Shown: positions 50,501 through 61,083 of the stretch, in pieces | How positions within the stretch are numbered: position 1 is the first letter of the stretch | Layout of the letters: each line of letters starts with the position of its first letter | Source: Heliocidaris tuberculata | Lineage: Eukaryota; Echinodermata; Echinoidea; Camarodonta; Echinometridae | Assembly (NCBI GenBank): GCA_025618425.1 | Contig: CM046832.1 | Span: 53,313,493 to 53,377,492 of the forward strand | Length of the DNA: 64,000 nt | Direction: 5' to 3' | The notes under the pieces: model-generated | What the model was told of the DNA's origin: nothing | The model's input: the letters and a program-made list of their open reading frames with translations, nothing else | Databases searched by the model: none | Translations under genes and position numbers: made by a program

Positions 50501-53500
50501 AGGGAGTTGTAGGCAGAGCACCATCTAAGCCGGAGTATGCCTCTGCTCTCACCGATCATGACCTCTTTGTGTTCTGCGGCCATGGCACCGGGAGGGAGTT
50601 CCTGACTGGAGACGACATTCAGAGACTGACGTGCAAGGCAGCTACTCTCCTCATAGGCTGTAGCAGTGGTAAGCTGCAGGTCAATGGCTGCCTTGATGCC
50701 AGCGGGATGGCTCTCAACTATCTTCTAGCTGAATGGTGAGTGTGGAGATGATGGATACAAGTGAAATTTTGTTGTGGTAATTGTTTCTGCCAACCAGCAT
50801 TCTTTGGTCAACATGCCACCTGTAAAAAGCGTCAATCTTTACAGAGTTTCCAGGGTTTTTTTCTTTATCAAACTATTTGAATTTGCAGTTTTATGCATAT
50901 ATTGTAATGGGGAGGGTATTAAAACTTTTTGGTAGATTGCCTAGGGCAGCGGGGGGAGGTAATTATTGAAAGGGGTAGATGTGTCAGGGTTCCCATGATC
51001 ATGGAAAAACATGGAAAGTCATGGAAAGTCGTGGAACTTGATTGTGGGTGTGGGCGGTGTGTGGCTATAGCAGCCTTCCATCACAAACATGACATGATAT
51101 ACATGTATTGATATATATATCACTGCGTGGTATTCATACCGCACTTGGATGCCGCAACCCATACCAAAATGGTACTTATCCGGTCATTGAAAAGGGCAAA
51201 AATGGGTCATGGAAAGTAATGGAATTTGGCTCTCAAATTTCTGTTGGAACCCTGTGTGTCCTCAAGAGTAATTGTCCTCAAGAGTAATTGTCCTCAAGGG
51301 TAGTTGTCCAAGAGGGTAGCTTAGTCTTAGGAGGGTAGTCATTGTAAAAATTAAGTATTTGTTTACCTGAGCACTTTTTGATTTGCTATTACAGAAGAGA
51401 AATTTCTTGCAGAAATTTGTTTTAGTTTACTAATTATCACCAATGCTCTTTTTGTAGTTTTCTAGCCCTAGAGTTTATTTTAGCTTTTCAGAGCTAAATC
51501 TCGCTCTTATCTGCTCACATTAATTTTTTTCACAGAGGGTAGATATCCTAGGAGATATTTGTCATAGGGGATAGTTGTCGGGGGTATAAATCCTTGAAAT
51601 TTTTTATTCAGCATCATGTGATGTTTTGTAGCTCAGTTTATATTGCTGTCCTGCCAAGTAATAGTTTGGAAATGTTAACTGAGTAAATATTATTTCAGGA
51701 GCTCAAATATAGTAATTTCTTTTTGTATTCTGATATTTTTATGCCTCTGCCCACCGAAGGTGGTGCTGGAGGCATTATGTTTTCGGGTTGTCTGTCCGTC
51801 CCACTTTCTCGTTCTAGCGATAACTCAAGAACCACATGAGGTACGAACTTCAAATTTGGTGCTTGTATGTATCACCATAGGAAGACGATCTGATTAGATT
51901 TTGGGGTATGTAGGTCAAAGGTCACAGGCCAATTTCTGAAATTTCAGGTGTTAGCCTCGTTCTTGCGATGACTCAAGAACAATTTGAGGTATGGACTTTA
52001 AACTTGGTGCTAGTATGTATCACCATAGGAAGAGGATCTGCTTAGATTTTGGGGTATGTAGGTCAAAGGTCACAGGCCAATTTCTGAAATTGCAGATGTT
52101 AGCCTTGTTAACGCGATATCTCAAGAACCATTTGAGGTATGAACTTCAAACTTGGTACTAGTATGTATCACATAGAAAGACGATCTGATTAGATTTTGGG
52201 ATATGTAGGTCAAAGTTCAAAGGTCATAGAGGTCAATTCTGAAATTGCAGGTTTTAGCCTTAACGTGATATCTCAAGAACCATTTGATCGATTAACTTCA
52301 AACTTGGAACTAGTATGCATCACCATAATGAGACGAACTGATTAGATTTTTGTTCACGTAGGTCAGAGGTGACAGGTCATAGAGGTCAGTATACACGTGT
52401 ATGTGAAATTAATGTTTTTACCTTTGTTATCACCATATCTCAACTATTTTGTATTCATGACTAGGAGGAGTTAAAGGTGGTCAGACTTTTGGGTTATAAG
52501 GTGTAAGGTCAAATGTCAAAGAGGTCAATTAACATGTAATTAGAGGCTTTTTATTCTGGTTATCACAATATTTCAAGAACAGTTTGAGCCATCAGCTGAA
52601 TTTAGGTCCAAGCATATAGGAGATGCAGTCGCATTCATCTTGTTAGTTCTATTGTATTTAATTGCTTTTATGATTTTTCTAATCTCAAAATTTGATATTG
52701 ATTTATTGTGAGTAATAGTTTGATAAAGAAGCCTAAATGTTTAGAATTATTTACAAAATTTTACATTTAACATGTTGGTAAGGATGGGAAGTCTTTGGTT
52801 AAAAACTTTACAACAGTGAAATTGTTTCATAATGTGTTGGAACTGAGCCAAATTCTTGATATTTAGTAACAAGACATTTATATCCAAAACCTTGCATAGT
52901 CTATAAATGTTAGCTTCAGCCAGTACGATTCTGTGTAAACAGTAGAGTTTGTAAATAAAAACCAGCTCTGACAAACAAACACTCTGTCATTATGAAACAA
53001 TGGTAGGATAAAAACTGTTTGTTTACCAGCCACAGATTTACGAAGTGATACCATGTTATGCCAGTCTCCGCTTTGTCATTGACTGTTCTAGGTCATTTGA
53101 ATCAACTTGCATAATTGAGCTATTTTGAAATCAGGATGATCAAGAATTTTAAAGAATTTCTATTGATGCCTTAATTTTTGCTGACAGAGAACTGTTTTTA
53201 AAGAACTAGACTTGAATACACAGGAATATTTTCCTTTGTGAATAATGTCAATTTCAAGAAATATATACAGCCCTGGAAAAAACTATTGGACCAGCTCCTT
53301 ATAAAGGCCTATATGGCAAGTGTTGGCTTCATCAGTAATTGAATTTTCAGAATGATTTCTACTAGCTAACTCATAGTGAGTGGATGAATACTCCCAAAAA
53401 CAAGTAGCTCATGCAATAACTAGTCCCTCGGACAATTACCGCAAGGGTAATTACCCCTAGGACAATTAACCCCGGACAGTTTTCGGTAATGGACAATTAC

Positions 53501-54825
53501 TTCTAAGGTCACCCCAACGGATAGATAGTTCAGAACAACTAACAGAATGTAAATATCCTAGATGCTAACTGTCCTCAGGGATATTATCCAGGGGTAGGGG
53601 TTTTGGTAAAAATGTCCTGACAGAAGTGGTCTGGGGATAATTGTCCAGGAGGTATGCCTGATTGTCTTATAAAGCCATGTTCACTCCTCTGGAGGCAGTT
53701 TGATCAGTTCTTGGTGGAAATTTGCTACATTTGATGATAGCAGCCATGCCTTGTGGCATGCTGTCAACAAGGTGTTGCCTTTTTTTCTCCTCACAACAGC
53801 TTATTCGTGCCACAAGAATGTTTTCTTGTTTCATAAAATTAATTTCTAATACCTTTAATTTTTATGTCTCACACACAATGGTCTCAGTAGAATAATGAGC
53901 AGGCCATTGTGCTCAGACCAAGAGAAGTAACACTTGAAATTCATGCTCTGAGACATTTATAGTCTATTAGGTGGTCCAAAAACTCTTTCTCATGGGGAAA
54001 AAAAGGGGGTATGGTAATTGTCTGGGGAAATTTGTCAGGGACAATTTGTTCTGCCTGTAATTGTCCTAGTGGTAACTGTCCTAGGGTAAAAGTCATAGGG
54101 GTTATTGTTCTAGTTAGTAGTATTCCATTAATCATGAATTAGCTGTTGGTAATCATTTTCCTACTTCCATAGACAATGGACTTAACACTACTCATCCACC
54201 CCAAAATGGAGCTGGTGTAATAATTTTTTCCAGGACTGTACACAATGTATATATATTTTTTTATATAGTTCCGACAGTAATTGTTGCTGCTCTCCCAGTT
54301 GAAATACCCTAATGAATTTTCTCAAACATGAAGGCTACCGAATTATGTATTCTGACAGGCTATAGAAGTCACCTAATTTCAGTAATTCCTTACTGAAGAT
54401 GAGAAATCCAGACTTTCACTTTGTATGTAGATAGTGAATGTAAAAACTACAGAATGTACTGAATGTATGTCATGTAGGCAAAGTGTCACACTTTATTTCA
54501 TTTTCTCTGTGTTTACCAATAGTTCACTTTCTCTTTTCTCTCCCAAATTTCATGTGTAGAGTAAATACAATTTTATATCCTCTCTTTCTCATCCAGCCCC
54601 TGTGTTGTTGCCAATCTATGGGATGTGACTGATCGGGACATTGACCGTTTCCTGGAATACCTGCTGAAGGCGTGGCTCGCCACGGCAACCAAGACCCCAC
54701 CCACGAGTGAGAGCCAGTCTCTAGCCAGCTTGCTGAACGATGCCCGCAAGGCCTGCAAGCTGAAGCATCTGATTGGCTTTGCACCGGTCCTGTATGGCCT
54801 GCCGGCAACCATGCAAGAAGGCTGA
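32507..54825 (+). CDS. ESPL1: Separase (sister-chromatid-separating cysteine protease), 21 coding exons
   Basis: Separase is the CD-clan protease that cleaves the cohesin kleisin at anaphase onset and is held inactive by securin and Cdk1-cyclin B. Exons, read from splice sites and phase: 32507-32578, 32991-34461, 34812-34954, 35924-36126, 36363-36470, 36896-37036, 37334-37469, 37935-38204, 38672-38920, 39515-39845, 40275-40428, 41068-43442, 43684-43888, 44422-44600, 45553-45683, 46846-46968, 48170-48337, 48958-49104, 49773-49990, 50487-50735, 54597-54825. The total is 7302 nt, or 2433 residues plus stop (human 2120). The start ATG has A at -3 and G at +4 and is followed by a short exon with a good donor. 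The C-terminal part shows the family signatures WW..R..LD..M, LPWES, FVFCGHG (His2307), IGCSSG (Cys2333) and NLWDVTDRDIDR. Splicing is inferred without transcripts. The weakest calls are exon 1, the donor of exon 8 (GTATAG) and the acceptor of exon 18. Confidence 0.95.
32991..40428 (+). other. ESPL1: Separase N-terminal helical region (exons 2-11)
   Basis: These exons encode about residues 25-1093, a helix-rich region without catalytic motifs. It corresponds to the superhelical TPR/HEAT-like N-terminal half of animal separases, which binds securin. Exon 2 alone is 1471 bp. Exon 3 contains a TPR-like stretch (YNLGLICYKQAWYDFASSLV), and exon 11 ends with a segment similar to the end of the human helical region (SLARKFQLPRR). 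Sequence similarity to vertebrates is low here, as is usual for the family, so exon membership rests mainly on reading frame, phase and splice signals. Exon 10 ends in a serine- and aspartate-rich stretch. Confidence 0.85.
34955..35013 (+). repeat. CT-rich microsatellite at the 5' end of separase intron 3
   Basis: The donor GTAATC is followed at once by TCTCTCTC..., TTTCTCTC and a second TC run. It begins about six bases inside the intron. Confidence 0.9.
40442..40587. mobile_element. Miniature element of the GGGCC...TTTCATAAAA type in separase intron 11
   Basis: The left end CTGGGTCCTGTTTCATAAAA is followed by ACTTGTTATCAATGAC. The right half mirrors it (GTTATTGATAACAAGTT, then CGGGGGCCCCG), with a small deletion before the right end. 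The centre contains TTTGATTGGCTAAG, the same core as in the related elements at 18497 and 60580. No coding sequence. Confidence 0.7.
40619..40813. repeat. Miniature element with telomere-like core, copy 1 (intron 11)
   Basis: Ends CAACATTTGCTC(C) and GGAGCATGTGTTG are inverted. The core is a run of degenerate GTTAGG/TTAGGG-type units. The phrase ATTTCATCAAAGATATA precedes the core, as in copy 2 at 46996. Confidence 0.7.
41068..43442 (+). other. ESPL1: Separase exon 12: regulatory, disordered linker with Cdk-site-like and autocleavage-site-like motifs
   Basis: This 2375-bp exon encodes residues 1094-1885. The first third is helical and includes an NSP motif (Ser1195) followed by CKCNQC (Cys1218, 1220, 1223). 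This matches the order of the human Cdk1-site serine and its CDCSLC motif. The rest is low-complexity, rich in K, S, D, E and G, with four basic RGR cores resembling AT-hooks near residues 1542, 1583, 1660 and 1827. Two sequences match the separase cleavage consensus [SD]xExxR: DIEIPR ending at Arg1812 (43208-43225) and DVEAPR ending at Arg1850 (43322-43339). The first is followed by AGSDSED. Human separase has EILR followed by GSDGED at a similar distance from the C-terminus (about 615-620 residues). Autocleavage here is inferred. Confidence 0.88.
45056..45445 (+). mobile_element. TTAA-type miniature element, copy 2, in separase intron 14
   Basis: Begins after TTAA (45052-45055) with AGATAAAGTTGACTTCTGG. 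It ends with CCCAGAATTCAACCTTC, the decayed complementary end. The body matches copy 1 (reverse) and copy 3. This copy keeps the uninterrupted text between CTTCTGG and GGAAAGGTTGATCATG, which serves as the empty site for the insertion in copy 3. Confidence 0.75.
46410..46725. mobile_element. hAT-type miniature element in separase intron 15
   Basis: The 316-bp element has ends GGTCCTACTAAAAGC and its complement, with further inverted similarity (CAACAGCAG/CTGCTGTTTG). It is flanked by the 8-bp duplication TAAACTTG (46402-46409 and 46726-46733). The subterminal parts carry repeated GGCGGCTTTTAGTAG / GGCAGCTTTT blocks. No coding sequence. The insertion is within an intron and does not touch splice sites. 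Confidence 0.85.
46996..47163. repeat. Miniature element with telomere-like core, copy 2 (intron 16)
   Basis: CAACATTTGCTCTGGGATTT, then ATTTCATCAAAGATATAGGG, then AGGTTTAGGGTTAAGATTAG and related units, ending in GCAGAGCATTTGTTGCAG. It matches copies 1 and 3 through the whole length. Confidence 0.7.
48338..48339 (+). other. GC splice donor of separase intron 17
   Basis: The exon 17 frame ends at ...CTT TGT GAG and is followed by GCAAGT and an in-frame stop (TGA). The string AG|GCAAGT is the strong consensus of the rare GC-AG class of U2 introns. No usable GT donor lies close by in frame, and phase 0 joins correctly to exon 18. Confidence 0.75.
48547..49030 (+). repeat. Three tandem copies of the 5' part of separase exon 18 and its acceptor
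   Basis: A unit of about 174-189 bp starts near 48547, 48722 and 48911. Each copy has a pyrimidine-rich stretch, a CCAG acceptor and the beginning of the exon (coding TNQ.LSSLT.LQPGSEDL or close variants). Only the third copy continues into a complete exon with a donor (48958-49104). Copy 1 is open through LTQLA but runs on without an obvious donor. Copy 2 contains a direct 8-bp duplication (GAGGCAGT-type) that shifts the frame and brings a stop soon after. Copies 1 and 2 are most likely duplicated intron/exon relics, possibly alternative or decoy acceptors. Confidence 0.8.
49681..49772 (+). repeat. CT microsatellite and C run forming the 3' end of separase intron 18
   Basis: A (CT)n run, a run of C at about 49721-49730 and further CT-rich text lead directly into CTCCAG at the exon 19 acceptor. 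It is both repeat and polypyrimidine tract. Confidence 0.95.
50985..51253. mobile_element. Short TIR element with CAGGGTTCC ends in intron 20
   Basis: The ends CAGGGTTCC and GGAACCCTG enclose repeated CATGGAAAGTCATGGAAAGT text on the left and TCATGGAAAGTAATGGAAT on the right. A TGTGT-type duplication may flank it, but its length is unclear. The end sequence is hAT-like. No coding sequence. Confidence 0.5.
51739..52645. repeat. Minisatellite element in separase intron 20
   Basis: Begins with TATGCCTCTGCCCACCGAAG and GTCTGTCCGTCCC, then runs as about five diverged units of about 146-152 bp, each with a CTCAAGAACCATTTGAGGTA-like phrase (51820, 51966, 52114, 52266, and weaker near 52430 and 52565), GAACTTCAAACTTGGT and GTAGGTCAAAGGTCA. 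Divergence increases to the right. No coding sequence. Confidence 0.85.
53268..54238. mobile_element. Tc1/mariner-type element relic in separase intron 20
   Basis: The left end CAGCCCTGGAAAAAACTATT and right end AATAATTTTTTCCAGGACTG are inverted repeats, each flanked by TA (53266-53267, 54239-54240). TA duplications and CAGTCCTGGAAAAA ends are typical of Tc1/mariner elements. The 971-bp interior has no transposase frame and holds repeated GGACAATTACC / AATTGTCC blocks. Confidence 0.65.
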
Positions 54826-57640
54826 AGTCTTTACAGACTTCATGTCGTCGTCATCAGGCCAGGACTCCTTTTCAGAGGAAGATTACATTTGAGGCTACTG
54901 TATTTCATGTGCAGTCGTCTTGGAATGGTGGACAAAGACAGCTTCTTTCTTCATCTTTAGAGCAACCAGTCACATGATATGAATCAGAAGTATCCTTTTC
55001 AAATATTATTGATTCCTGGTCACCATTTAATATGTTCATGTATTTTATATCAGCACTTTAATTTGATAAGCTAGTCCAGTGTAAAAGTTGTATTCCTTCG
55101 AATGCTAAATTCCCCTCGTTCATTGAATATTTGTTTGTGTAGTTTGTATTTCACAATATACGTCCCATTTTTGTAAAGTTTCCCCTTATTATGATCACAG
55201 CACAAAGCAAAAACAAACAAATTAAACCAAAAAACAAAATTAGGAGTCATTTAAGATTATAATTTTGATTGTACACAGAAGCAAAGTAGAAGTCCTTTTG
55301 TATATCATATGTCAAACCCATTGTTCCATCGATATTTAGATGATGGTATAGTTCTGTTCATCAGCAACGGATGTTGTGAAATGAGTCCTTGCAATTGTCT
55401 TTTATTACTGTGTGGTTGTACTTAAGTAATGATTACTATTTTACCCTCTTAGTATATCTTATTGTAACATTAAAATGTCTGGAAGGGGCTATAATGCCCC
55501 CCCCCCCTCCCCACACAAGATCCTGGCCGCAGAGCGATTTTATGTCAAGAGATGCATAAGATTTGATTAAAAGAGAGTCATTAAATTTTGCTCCAATTTT
55601 TGTGTGTTTCAGAGTTACCACAACATATTTGAGGAGGGCACCCCATCCCAGTCTTTTCATGGTTAAGCGAGGGCAAACAAAATCATTAGATTTTATAACC
55701 ACTCTAACATTATGCAGCTTTCTTCTCTTGAAAGCTTTATCTTAATTTTTGCAATGTGCATTATACTGTACTTTCCTGCATTTTTATTGTTTATGTAATG
55801 TTGCATCACACCAATCTTTGCCCCTTTGATGGATGTAGTGATGATAAGGAGAGGCTACCTGCAGCCTTCAAACACACCCCCTGTGGACCCTCCTGTTCAC
55901 TCTTAAAAGCAAACATTGCATAAGGTCATAAGCAGTAGCCTGGATTACTCAGGGAGTCATTATGTAATGTTGTGTGTTTCATTATGGACTGCATTATGAA
56001 GGGACTGTGGTAACAAGGCAGTTAAATGATTATAATATATAATGATAATAATCTGGATTTATATAGCGCCTGATACATCTGCGATGTTTCCTAGCGTTTT
56101 ACATTATTACCCCGATCATCGGATTCAGGTATTATGGTAGTATTGATAAGGCCTTGTTGGCTTAAGTATAATGGCAAAAATTTTACACTGTCACAGCTCT
56201 AGAAATCCAGTGTTTGAATAATTGTTTAAAAGTTTCTGTTCTGTCTACACTACATGTGTGAATCAGCGGCAATTTTTCATTTCAGTTTTATCAATATCTC
56301 ATGCATTTTTAAATATTCTTGCATGTAAGGGTAATTTCCAGGATCACAGAAAAAGTGTACATGTCACTTTTATTTTTGTGGGGACCGTGGATAAACAGTT
56401 ACCATTTTGTTTTCCCCCCTTTTTTTTTTTTTACAAACTATGCAGTTACCTTGTATGCATTATTCTTAGAAATATATACAGGAAGCTGTGAATGATAATA
56501 TTTATTAATGAATCAGCATGCTAATATGTATTGATATGAGAAGGAGTATTTACAAATTTTTTCTTGAGTCTCTGTATTTGTAATGACATAATGTTTGGAA
56601 GCTCTTGCACAAGTGGTTTTGTTTTATTTTAACCATTGATGTATTCATAAAAAAAACATTTTCCGTTTTAAGTTGGTTAGACTTCTTATAGTTATGTGAG
56701 AAAGGAAGAAAAATTGCAAATTCTTATTACTAATTTTGCACTGTGGTATTGTGATAAACTGAAGTTACTCTCAAACAGTACCATGATTTGGTTCATAACT
56801 TCATACATATAAGCTCAAAATGATACCTTTTAGTGTGATTATTAATGAGCCTCACATCACATTTCTTAGGGTTTATGAATGTTGACCTAATTTGATTTGT
56901 TTTTTCACATTTCAGCTTACTCTTTTGGGGAAAAAATACTACTAATCATACACAGAGGCAGAAAAAATATGTCATGCTATTTTGGTGTTGTGAATGTAAA
57001 TTTCAATTCAGAAAGGAAAAAAAAAAGGTTATCGCCGGAGGAAAAGAAAGCATGCTCAAATTATTCTCTTTAATATGTTCTTTGAAATATAAGTATTACC
57101 TTTGTTGTTCTTATACCGTTGTGGTTCTTGAATAAAGCTATGTACTAATCGTTATATGCTCAGGATTTTACACTTACATCAAAAATTTATGAATTGTTTT
57201 CCTTCAGAAATATACTGTGTTTAAGTGAAAAATAATTGGTACCAAGTATTCATCAGGTAGTATTTGATAGTCCTGAGTTTTGTGAATGATATAAATAATG
57301 ATGAATGCCAATCTGTTTGTTTTCCTTATTTGCTAGGGATATTTTATAGCATTGTACATGTAAGAGAAATAAGTGTAATAGAATTAGATATATCAAATTA
57401 TTGTTGATGAAAGAAATAGTTAGCATTATCAATTTTAGAAGACATCATCATTTGGTGTTAAAGTTATGATTGTAAATTAAGGTGTATAAATGTAGATACA
57501 AGTCACCGATGTTTTTATATCTAACACTTTTCTCTATTAGTGACCATACAATAAAATGATTTCCTCTTTCACAGGAATATCATTACATACGGCTGTGAAA
57601 TATGTGGAATGAATTGTTGAAATAAAAGTGATTTAAAGAT
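54826..57640 (+). other. Presumed separase 3' UTR and downstream sequence with poly(A)-signal candidates
   Basis: No coding sequence is seen after the separase stop. AATAAA hexamers at about 57131, 57550 and 57621 are candidate poly(A) signals, and which is used cannot be told. A short dispersed-repeat relic with the text TTTATATAGCGCC lies near 56055-56130. A run of C at 55497-55507 and T/A-rich tracts are the other notable items. Confidence 0.35.
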
Positions 57641-58265
57641 ATAATTTATGTCCATATGCCACCCTTTTTGTGTGTACAGGTATATTGTATCTTGTATTGG
57701 CTATGAACAGAAACAAAATATACTCTCATTCAAGAGGAGAGTCCAAATACAATTTTTTTGTGTAGGTATGATGACACTTGAAGGTAGATGTAGTCTTTTG
57801 TTTTGAAGATTCTCACAGATACCACTGAATTTACGCTGAATTTAAAGCAAACTAATTTTTTTTGTAGAAAATGTGTAATAAATCATCCAACAAGCCATTT
57901 AGATAAGGACAAACATGTATATTAGACCTATGGTCCAAAAGTTAGTCCCATGATTTATGACTGTTTGGTGCTTCTTCGTTCTCATGTAGTTTTCAATAAA
58001 TTGTCCATTATTTCTTTTATATTTTATGGGTCTGCAATGAAAGGTTCAGAACAAATTTCAGACATTTTCTCTTGCTCAACCCCCCCCCCCAAAAAAAACA
58101 AACAAAAACAAACAAAAACAAACAAAAAAACAACAACATTGTCATTACTTCAGATGTAGGATCATGGTTACGATGAGTAAATCTCATATTTGTAGGATGT
58201 TACCTAACCAACATCCCTGCTCAGTTATCTGGCTAGTAGTATAATGTCTTGGTTCTTGGTTCTAT

Positions 58266-58890
58266 CTACTTGTCAACAGAAAATATTGTCAGTATCGCTG
58301 TAAACAACTTCCCCACACAACTCAATAAAGTAATACCCCTATAATTATCAGGATATTCAGGAGATCCCTTTCCCTTAAATGGGGGTTTATTTGATCAAAA
58401 TTGCTGAGCTAGATTTCCGCAGCTCGTTCAAAATCAAATCTATACCAGGAGCTTTATTATTTTGTAGTCTCCTAATTTGGTTCTTCACTTCATCCTCTTG
58501 AATTTCTCTATTTAACTCCTCATTGACAACTTGATCATTACCACCATTATACACAAATCTATTCTCAGACCTATTTATATGTTCAATGCCAAAACCTTGA
58601 AAGTGTTCAACAAAAGAATTCAACAAAATTTTTGCAGAGGACTCTTTTGCGTTGCTTTTCAAATTCAAGATTTTCCAATAATCCTTAGGACATGTCGCTT
58701 TTAGGTACCGTAGTTTATTATGCAGAGCTTTATAATAACTCCTCTTCTTACAATCAACTCTTCTTTATTCTTTTCACACCTACTGTTTCTAAATTTATCC
58801 TTACATATAAAATATTCCTTACGTGCAACCCTACAAGTAGAACCAAACCAAGAAAAACTTTGTTTGTTCTGTTCCCGATTACCTCAAACA
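58266..58890 (-). pseudogene. LINE (non-LTR retrotransposon) fragment: endonuclease-RT linker and start of reverse transcriptase
   Basis: On the minus strand, SFSWFGSTCRVARKEYF (about 58850) is followed, after a frameshift, by YLKATCPKDYWKILNLKS. The open frame 58668-58387 then contains EVKNQIRRLQNNKAPGID, the typical segment leading into the RT domain. After an internal deletion, about 58375-58266 reads PDNYRGITLLSCVGKLFTAI, RT motif 1-2 text. The order matches CR1/jockey-like LINEs; the clade is not assigned. Frameshifts, a deletion and truncation at both ends make it non-functional. Confidence 0.85.
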
Positions 58891-59843
58891 ACTTTAGGGT
58901 GAATAAAAGTATCAGATTTCATCGCAGCATTAATATGAACTTGTTGTAGAAGCCCAGTAGCCTCATGATATCAGATGATATAAGACACATGGGGGTAGTC
59001 TCAAAATTCAGATCCTAAAATTGACTTTAGTTTGATTTTTTTTTTTAGTTCTTATTTTGTGTCTTACACGCGAAATTTGCTGTTTCTCGTTAATTAATAT
59101 TCATTAATTAACATTTAATGAAGAGTGAACATTTTATAAATCAGGATATGAAATAAAGTGAGTGTATTTGTGATACATGTGAAATTTCAAGGCAATTGAT
59201 GAAGGAGTAAATGATTTTATAGAGCAGTTCAAATGCTAAAAACCAGAGTTGTACACCCTGATTGTGCTTTTGATCTTATACAGATGAACCCTTGTGTTTT
59301 ATTCTTATCTTTTCACAAACAAATCAGTGGGGGAGGAGTTTATACATTGCAGTGTATCATGGGTAATTTAGAAGAAAATGGTAAAACACCCCCTAAAATT
59401 GTCCAAGAAAACACTTGAGGGGTTGAGATCTTCTAGGAAGGGGTGTGGGTGTGGAATAAAGATTTTAGCCTGAGTGCTTTGATCAAGTAGCAGGCAACAT
59501 TTTTATTGGTATTGGAAGGCACCTTTCTCTTCAGTTTGAATATCCTGATGAGTGTCATATTCCCCAACTTTGCCATTGTTAGGGGGTGTTGTATTTAATT
59601 TATTGAACTTTTGGGGGAGTACATCACCATCACAGGAAAGAAATCTTAGTTTAGATAGTGATTGCAGTAAATTGTACAATTCAATTGAAATTTTTCCTCC
59701 AAAGCTAAGGAACCTTTTTTTTTAGAGAGGGTTGAGCTTCTCTGTGGAACATGTTCAGAATACTGGCTTTACTTGTGCTGCTTCAGCCAGCGATCGGTAA
59801 GTCAATCATACTCTTTTACCTTTGAGATCCAGGATCCAGGGAG

Positions 59844-59847
<4 letters not shown>

Positions 59848-59892
<45 letters not shown>

Positions 59893-60245
59893 GGAGAGAG
59901 ATTCACAACAAGAGAAGTGTTGATGAACAAGAGAAAGGTAGTATATTGGGGGTGTGAGAGAGATAGAGAAAGAAAGAGGGAGTATATTGGAAGTGTGAGA
60001 GAGATAGAGAAAGAGAGAGGGAGTATATTGGAAGTGTGAGAGAGATAGAGAAAGAAAGAGAGAGAGGGGGGAGGGGGTTCACAAGAAAAGGAGTGAAGAC
60101 CAACAGGAGAGAAGGAGCATACAGGAATTGTGTGTGAGAGAGAGAGGGAGGATATTGGAAGTGTGAGAGAGATAGAGAAAGAAAGAAAGAGAGAGATGGG
60201 GATATGAAGAGAGAGGGGGAGAGTGATTCACAAGATAAGTTTCAC
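59848..60245. repeat. GA microsatellite and GA-rich minisatellite
   Basis: An uninterrupted (GA)n run at about 59848-59888 is followed by tandem units of about 40-55 bp with GTATATTGGAAGTGTGAGAG and AGATAGAGAAAGA. Open frames through it are repeat artefacts. Confidence 0.95.
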
Positions 60246-60564
60246 AGGAGAGAGGGAGTACATGTGTTCAAAGAGGAAAATGCAGTGTGTATTCATAGTC
60301 AATAAGGAGAAATACTAGGGTTTTTTTTTTAAATCAAGGTACATGTAATATCCACATTAGCAGGTTTCACTAATTTTTGAACAAATCTGCAAGAATGCAA
60401 ATTTACAAATTTGTAAAATAGTTTTTGTTTTGTTTCATGTACTTAATTTCGCACCTATGTTTTTAGTCATGAATATTAAGAACAGTTTCATACAATAGAT
60501 CTAGAAATATTGAGTCAAACTGTGTTTCACATGTATGAGACCCCCATAGGATCTCACTACTTAA

Positions 60565-61083
60565 AGATAAAGTTGAGTTCTGGGCCCCGTTGCATAAAAT
60601 TTACCGTTAACGGTAACTTTTCCATCAATGGTAACTCCCATGAAAACCTTGATTTTGATTGGCTGTTGAGTGATGTTACCATGGTAGTTACCATTGACAG
60701 CAGAGTTACTGTTAACGGTAAGTTTTATGCAATGGGGCCCTGGTCTTGCAATTACAATGTGAAAGAAACTTTCTCAATGCAATTTGGAAAGGTTGATCAT
60801 GTCTACATAAGAATTGGTATATACTGTAAGGTTTTGGAATCATCAAAGTGATAAGAAATTGACCCAATCTCGCTGAAGAGCACATGCACTGCACACACAC
60901 ATGTGGCATGAATGTTTGGCCCGAACACTTCAGCTGTTTCTGGTTATGTTTCGAATATGAGGGCATTTCAGGAGCAATTCTTTTCATGGGACATGTATTT
61001 GTAATGTTCTTCAAAAGTGACAAAGAGAATGAGAAAGCTCACAATTATTTTTCACTTTCCCAGAACTCCAATCTTCTCTTTTA
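60565..61083 (+). mobile_element. TTAA-type miniature element, copy 3, interrupted by a second miniature element
   Basis: Begins after TTAA (60561-60564) with AGATAAAGTTGAGTTCTGG and continues after the insertion at 60580-60743 with text matching copy 2 (GGAAAGGTTGATCATG, then TTTCGAATATGAGGGCATTT). It ends near CCCAGAACTCCAATC. Its length without the insertion is close to those of copies 1 and 2. Confidence 0.75.
60580..60743. mobile_element. Miniature element with GGGCCCCGTTGCATAAA ends, nested
   Basis: The TIRs GGGCCCCGTTGCATAAA and TTTTATGCAATGGGGCCC are followed inward by palindromic ACCGTTAACGGTAAC blocks. The centre has TTGATTGGCTG. CTGG occurs at both edges and may be a short target duplication. 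It sits inside copy 3 of the TTAA-type element, whose other copies lack it. Confidence 0.8.

Larger units (their letters stand above)
45553..54825 (+). other. ESPL1: Separase C-terminal protease domain (peptidase C50), exons 15-21
   Basis: These exons cover about residues 2013-2433, the pseudo-protease and active protease domains. Exon 16 holds the WW..R..LD..M element. Exon 19 starts at the LPWES strand. Exon 20 carries both catalytic residues: His2307 in FCGHG (codon 50581-50583) and Cys2333 in GCSSG (codon 50659-50661). Exon 21 holds NLWDVTDRDIDRF and the conserved ending LIGF.PV.YGLP. All conserved active-site elements are intact, so the enzyme is expected to be functional. Intron 20 (50736-54596) splits the domain just after the catalytic exon and is full of repeats. 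Confidence 0.95.

Noticed and set aside
59773..60039. Frame of 88 codons rich in R and E
   Set aside because: It is a translation of the GA microsatellite and minisatellite.
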